Origin: Methanobacteriota archaeon
Lineage (GTDB): Archaea; Thermoplasmatota; Thermoplasmata; RBG-16-68-12; JAJISG01
Reading direction: 5' to 3'
NCBI GenBank assembly: GCA_030594205.1
Contig: JAUVFR010000001.1
Location: 1-64,000 of the forward strand
DNA: 64,000 nt
In this document: one piece after another, positions 60,699 to 64,000 of the stretch
How positions within the stretch are numbered: position 1 is the first letter of the stretch
Layout of the letters: every line of letters starts with the position of its first letter
The notes under the pieces: generated by a model
Databases searched by the model: none
Seen by the model: only the letters and a program-made list of their open reading frames with translations
What the model was told of the DNA's origin: nothing
Position numbers and translations under genes: made by a program

Positions 60699-61252
60699 GG
60701 CACCTTCTTCTTCCCCATCCGGTAGCCGAGGAGGTTGATGGCCCGGTGGAGGGGTGGAGTCACGATGATGATCAGCGCCAGGCCCAGCGCGGCCTGGCCG
60801 AGGAGGTAGTGCTCCGCCACCCAGGCCGGAAAGGCCAACCCCGTCACGAGGAACGCGCCGATCACGAAGTCGTATTGGTCGAGGATGGGGGCCTTCCCCC
60901 CGCGGTCGGTGCCCCAGCGCCGCTTCAGGAAACTGCCCAGGAGATCCCCCAGAAGAGCCCCGAAGGAGAGGGCGGCCACGATCCCGAGGAAGACCGGAAA
61001 GGGGCCATAGGAGAAGGGCGTCCCCGGGTAGAGCAAGGTGGTCGCCCACATGATCGTCCCAAGGGCGATGCCGATGAGTCCCCCGCCGATGAAACCCCGC
61101 CAGGTCTTCCCGTCCCCGAAGAGACGTCGCTTGTCGCGGAGCGTGACCCCGAAATCCACGGGGGTGCCCCCGCCCAACAGCGCCGCCGCCGGGTTCGCGA
61201 CATAGGCGGGGAGGAAGAACCAGAAGGCCAGGAGCAGGGTGAGGAGGACCAC
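60692..61252 (-). CDS. carS: CDP-archaeol synthase
   Basis: 186 residues from a GTG. It activates the archaeal membrane lipid precursor with CTP, an archaeal-specific step. Hydrophobic segments fill most of the length (four or five helices). PAYVANPAAALLGGGTPVDF, LFGDGKTWRGFIGGGLIGIA and LGDLLGSFLKRRWG are the CarS signatures with the D-x-K/W-R motif. A TATA-like AAATAGGG lies 20-29 nt upstream. It overlaps the pyrE start by 7 nt. Confidence 0.95.
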   Translation of the reverse strand: MVLLTLLLAFWFFLPAYVANPAAALLGGGTPVDFGVTLRDKRRLFGDGKTWRGFIGGGLIGIALGTIMWATTLLYPGTPFSYGPFPVFLGIVAALSFGALLGDLLGSFLKRRWGTDRGGKAPILDQYDFVIGAFLVTGLAFPAWVAEHYLLGQAALGLALIIIVTPPLHRAINLLGYRMGKKKVPW

Positions 61253-61322
61253 TGCGTCCCTATGACGGAGCGCCCTATTTCAGCCTCACGACGTTTTCAA
61301 CCGAGATAACCGATACCGCACC

Positions 61323-61331
61323 GCTTTATAG
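61323..61331 (+). promoter_or_regulatory. TATA element for the KaiC-like gene
   Basis: GCTTTATAG lies 23-31 nt before the ATG at 61354. Confidence 0.55.
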
Positions 61332-61353
61332 CGACCGCCCAGAGGGTTCGCCA

Positions 61354-62100
61354 ATGGTGGAGCGCGTTCCCACCTTCGTGGAGGGGTTCGACCGGGCCCT
61401 GGGCGGGGGTATCCCCGAGGGAAGCGTCGTCCTCGTCTGCGGGACCCCCGGGACCATGAAGACGTCCCTCGTCTTCAGCGTCCTCTACCACAATGTCCAA
61501 GAGAAGGGCCGGAAGGCGCTCTTCGTGACCTTCGAACAGGGGTACGAGGATCTCAAGGCCAGCATGGAGGAGCTGGGGATGGGCGACCTCGACGGCATGG
61601 AACTCTACATCCTCGATCTCGGACGGATCCGGCGAGAGCATCGGGAGCAGGACAACCAGAAGGATTGGCTGGAGGCGCTGCAGGAGTACATCACCAAGCG
61701 GGTCCACGACCACGACTTCGACCTGCTGGCCATCGACGCCCTCTCCGGGCTTTACTCCCTGAGCGAGATGGAGAACCCGCGGCGCGACCTCTTTCACTTT
61801 TTCGCCTTCCTCCGGGACTTAGGGCCCACCTGTTTTCTCATCTCCGAGATCCCCTTCCACTCCCGCCGCCTCGTGGCGTATGAGGAGGACTTCCTCTCGG
61901 ACGGCGTCTTCCTCCTGCAACACGCCGAGGTGGGGGACAGCGATGTTCAGCTCCGCATCCGGTGCGTGAAGCTCCGCCGGGCGAAGCACGCCCAGAACTA
62001 CTTCGCGTTGGTGTGGGGCCCGAAGCGGTTCATGGTTACCTCCATCATCGCACGGACGGGGGACCGACGGCGCCGGCGGGCCGAACCCGCCTCATGGTGA
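61354..62100 (+). CDS. KaiC/RecA-like single-domain ATPase
   Basis: 248 residues. KaiC-type start FVEGFDRALGGGIPEGSVVL, Walker A variant GTPGTMKTSLVFSVLYH, ALFVTFEQGYEDLKASMEEL, Walker B LLAIDALSGLYSL and FLISEIPFHSRRLVAYEEDF. The C-terminal RCVKLRRAKHAQNYFALVWG is a usual KaiC-family tail. Archaeal single-domain KaiC proteins are regulators or ATPases of uncertain role. The end overlaps the convergent helicase by 9 nt. The GTPGTMK variant of Walker A is common in archaeal KaiC relatives. Confidence 0.88.
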   Translation: MVERVPTFVEGFDRALGGGIPEGSVVLVCGTPGTMKTSLVFSVLYHNVQEKGRKALFVTFEQGYEDLKASMEELGMGDLDGMELYILDLGRIRREHREQDNQKDWLEALQEYITKRVHDHDFDLLAIDALSGLYSLSEMENPRRDLFHFFAFLRDLGPTCFLISEIPFHSRRLVAYEEDFLSDGVFLLQHAEVGDSDVQLRIRCVKLRRAKHAQNYFALVWGPKRFMVTSIIARTGDRRRRRAEPASW

Positions 62101-63972
62101 GGCGACCCGCACCGTCTCCGGCGGGTTCAGGTGTTCCCGGATGGCCCGAGACGGGTCCTCCGTCAGGACCATGGGGCCTAGAGCCCGCTTGAATAAGGGC
62201 GCCCGGCGGTCGAGGATGATGACGATGCCTCGGTCCCGTTCGGAGCGAATCAGGCGTCCCATGCATTGGAGGAGGCGGCGGGTCGTGGGAGCCAGGACTC
62301 CATACTCCCATCCCTTCTGGAACTTCCAGTCGTAGTAACGTACTAGGGCACGGAGAGCCGCCGTGGGTTTAGGGTAGGGGATGCCTACCAGCACGACCAC
62401 CTCCAGCTCCCGATCGGGGAAGTCGAGGCCCTCGGAGACCCGGCCCCCCACGACGGCGAAGAGGGCGGCGGTGGATCGTCGAAAGGCGTCCAAAGACCGC
62501 ATGAGCGCGGCCTGGTCCATGCCGCGCCGCTCCACGAAAACGGGTACCTGACTCTCGCGCCGCAGGTCCAAGAACGACTCCAAGAGCCGGTAGCTCGGGA
62601 ACAGGAAGAGGGTGTTCCGCCGGCAATCTCGGAGGAGGATCCGTACCTCGTCCCGGAGACGGGCCATCGCCTCGGGGGTCTCATGCAGCTCCTGATAGCG
62701 AGTCGTCACGTGGTCGCGATACACCACACGGCGATTCTCGGGCGGGAAGGGACTGGGAAAGGCCCGAAGGAGCGTGTCGGGGGGAAGCCCCAGGGTATCC
62801 CGGTACTCCTCGAGGGGCGCGAGGGTCCCCGACATATGGAGGGAGGCATGGCAGGCGCGGATCGGCTCCGCCACCCAGGAAGGGTCGAGGCAGTACGCAT
62901 GGAGGGCCGGGCGTTCCCCTCCGAGGATCAGCTTGGCGTACGCCAGGTCTTCCGTGGTCATCCAACGGAGGAGGTTCTGGGCGACCCCCAGGGTGTGGGA
63001 TCGCGGTAACGACCCCGTCCGCCTTCGGACCTCCCGGATCGCTTCCCCGGCGGCGGCCAGGGACCCGAGCATTCCTCGCAGTTGGGAGGTGGTGATGGCG
63101 AACTCTTGCATCGCCCGTCCCTCCAACGCCAGCGGGGGGAGGAAGCCGTCCTCCTCGATGACGTATTCCGCGGCCAGGTCGCGCAGGCCACCAGCGACGA
63201 TCTCCAGGAGGTCGAAGGCACTAACCCCCTCGGCCACCTCCGGGTCCCCGTAGTCCATGAGCTCCTTCTCGGCTCGCTCTACCGCCTTCGCGGAGACGCG
63301 GAAGGAACCGACATCTCGGCAATGGGCAGGAAGGTTGTGGGCCTCGTCCACGATGAGGAGGACGTCCTCTGGAGGCCGGGCGAGCGTCTCCAACAACGTC
63401 CTCCGCAGATTCGGTTCGAAGAAGTAGACGTAGGGGGCGGTGATCATTCGCGCCTGGGATGCGAGGACTCTGTTCAGCTCGTAGGGGCAAATGCCCTGCG
63501 CCCGGAAGTGGGCTCGGGCCTCCTCGGCCGTTGGATGGGTCTCTTGGACCCACCGTCGCATGGCCTCTCCGTCTCCCTCGAGGAGACCCCGGAAGAAGCG
63601 GCACCCCTCTTTCCCCGCGAGGACCTCCTCCTTCCGATCCCGACAAAAATGAGAGAGCTCGTCGGCGGACCCGGGCCCCAGGTGTCGATCCTCCGCGAGG
63701 AGGCAGAGACGCTGGCGCCCTTGCAACGCGATACCGAAGGGGCCCAGCTTGCGCAACTCGAGCATGACCTGCCGCTGCTGCGAGTTTGTGCGCACCAAGT
63801 AGAGGACGACCCTGTCCTCCTCCTCGGCCTGCGTGAGGGCGGCATAGAGGGCGCACACCGTCTTCCCCGATCCGGTCCCAGCCTGAAGCACGAGGTGTCC
63901 TCCCTCGAGGGCCCGTTCCATGAGGCCCAGCGTCTGCCTTTGAAGAGGCCGTGGCGGGTAGGGGAACCGCAT
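62092..63972 (-). CDS. XPD/Rad3-type Fe-S superfamily 2 helicase
   Basis: 626 residues. Helicase motifs: Q-like FPYPPRPLQRQ, I LQAGTGSGKTVCALYA, II LLIVDEAHNLP, V EGLDFPDRELEVVVLVGIPY, VI QCMGRLIRSERDRG. Between I and II, four cysteines (RLCLLAE, HFCRDRK, GCRFFRG, GICPYELN) fit the Fe-S cluster domain, with an Arch insertion after DEAH. It is a 5'-3' DNA helicase in nucleotide excision repair or transcription. The 28 nt after its start to the window end show nothing. Confidence 0.92.
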   Translation of the reverse strand: MRFPYPPRPLQRQTLGLMERALEGGHLVLQAGTGSGKTVCALYAALTQAEEEDRVVLYLVRTNSQQRQVMLELRKLGPFGIALQGRQRLCLLAEDRHLGPGSADELSHFCRDRKEEVLAGKEGCRFFRGLLEGDGEAMRRWVQETHPTAEEARAHFRAQGICPYELNRVLASQARMITAPYVYFFEPNLRRTLLETLARPPEDVLLIVDEAHNLPAHCRDVGSFRVSAKAVERAEKELMDYGDPEVAEGVSAFDLLEIVAGGLRDLAAEYVIEEDGFLPPLALEGRAMQEFAITTSQLRGMLGSLAAAGEAIREVRRRTGSLPRSHTLGVAQNLLRWMTTEDLAYAKLILGGERPALHAYCLDPSWVAEPIRACHASLHMSGTLAPLEEYRDTLGLPPDTLLRAFPSPFPPENRRVVYRDHVTTRYQELHETPEAMARLRDEVRILLRDCRRNTLFLFPSYRLLESFLDLRRESQVPVFVERRGMDQAALMRSLDAFRRSTAALFAVVGGRVSEGLDFPDRELEVVVLVGIPYPKPTAALRALVRYYDWKFQKGWEYGVLAPTTRRLLQCMGRLIRSERDRGIVIILDRRAPLFKRALGPMVLTEDPSRAIREHLNPPETVRVASP

Positions 63973-64000
63973 CGTGAGGCCACCGGAGGGGCGCTAAAAA

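Noticed and set aside
1-64000. CRISPR arrays, insertion sequences, rRNA genes
   Set aside because: No regular repeats with spacers, no transposase-like protein and no rRNA-like sequence were found on reading through.

Overview
The window is one contiguous stretch of a high-GC euryarchaeal chromosome with dense coding. The archaeal markers are a two-subunit GMP synthetase, PurP-type purine ligase, CDP-archaeol synthase, fibrillarin, archaeal ThrRS with its own editing domain, deoxyhypusine synthase, Orc1/Cdc6, the Mre11-Rad50-NurA-HerA operon, an XPD-type helicase and an ADP-dependent sugar kinase. DUF835, stand-alone RAM-domain proteins and SAP/coiled-coil/zinc-ribbon proteins suggest an uncultured member of the Thermoplasmatota or a related lineage. 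This placement is an inference. Many genes have an A-rich BRE plus TATA element (forms such as AAACCTTTAAA or AAACTTTTAAA) centred 20-35 nt before the start codon, which implies largely leaderless mRNAs. I used this spacing to choose several starts.

Layout. 1-1511: a partial SAP/coiled-coil/zinc-ribbon protein on the minus strand. 1693-5522: S-adenosylhomocysteine hydrolase, a HAD phosphatase, a PfkB kinase and small proteins. 5568-7846: purine genes purE, guaAB and guaAA plus a small protein. 7835-14439 (minus): phosphoglycerate dehydrogenase, carA-carB, a Mut7-C RNase and the riboflavin-pathway reductase. 14542-16324: a PAC2 chaperone and RtcA, which overlap tail to tail. 16325-18784: a gene-poor patch of lower GC with a decayed phoU, a terC gene and a small membrane protein. 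A tRNA-Gly(CCC) follows at 18917-18988. 19023-24085: an SDR, UPF0147, a RAM protein, purP and an AlkZ-like protein. 24150-31806 (minus): a RecA-like protein without a Walker A, a membrane protein, then mre11-rad50-nurA-herA. 31876-36105: a giant surface protein with a cytoplasmic sensor-like tail.

36331-48267: fibrillarin, S15, a RecJ-like DHH protein, DUF835, a thioesterase, Orc1/Cdc6, a methyltransferase, a second SAP/coiled-coil/zinc-ribbon protein, deoxyhypusine synthase, Nudix, GalT and an ADP-dependent kinase. 48381-56741: an MBL hydrolase, an AadA-like nucleotidyltransferase, an alpha/alpha-toroid protein, a frameshifted ribbon-helix-helix gene, ThrRS, dihydropteroate synthase and a glycogen-debranching enzyme. 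56825-63972: a B-family polymerase with degenerate catalytic motifs, CYTH and HARP-like proteins, PyrE, CarS, a KaiC-like ATPase and an XPD/Rad3-type helicase.

Genome maintenance dominates the accessory interest: a cysteine-free Rad50 with no zinc hook, a PolB2-like polymerase without the usual motif C, a RecA fold without a P-loop, and two paralogous SAP/zinc-ribbon proteins. No CRISPR array, insertion sequence or rRNA was seen.
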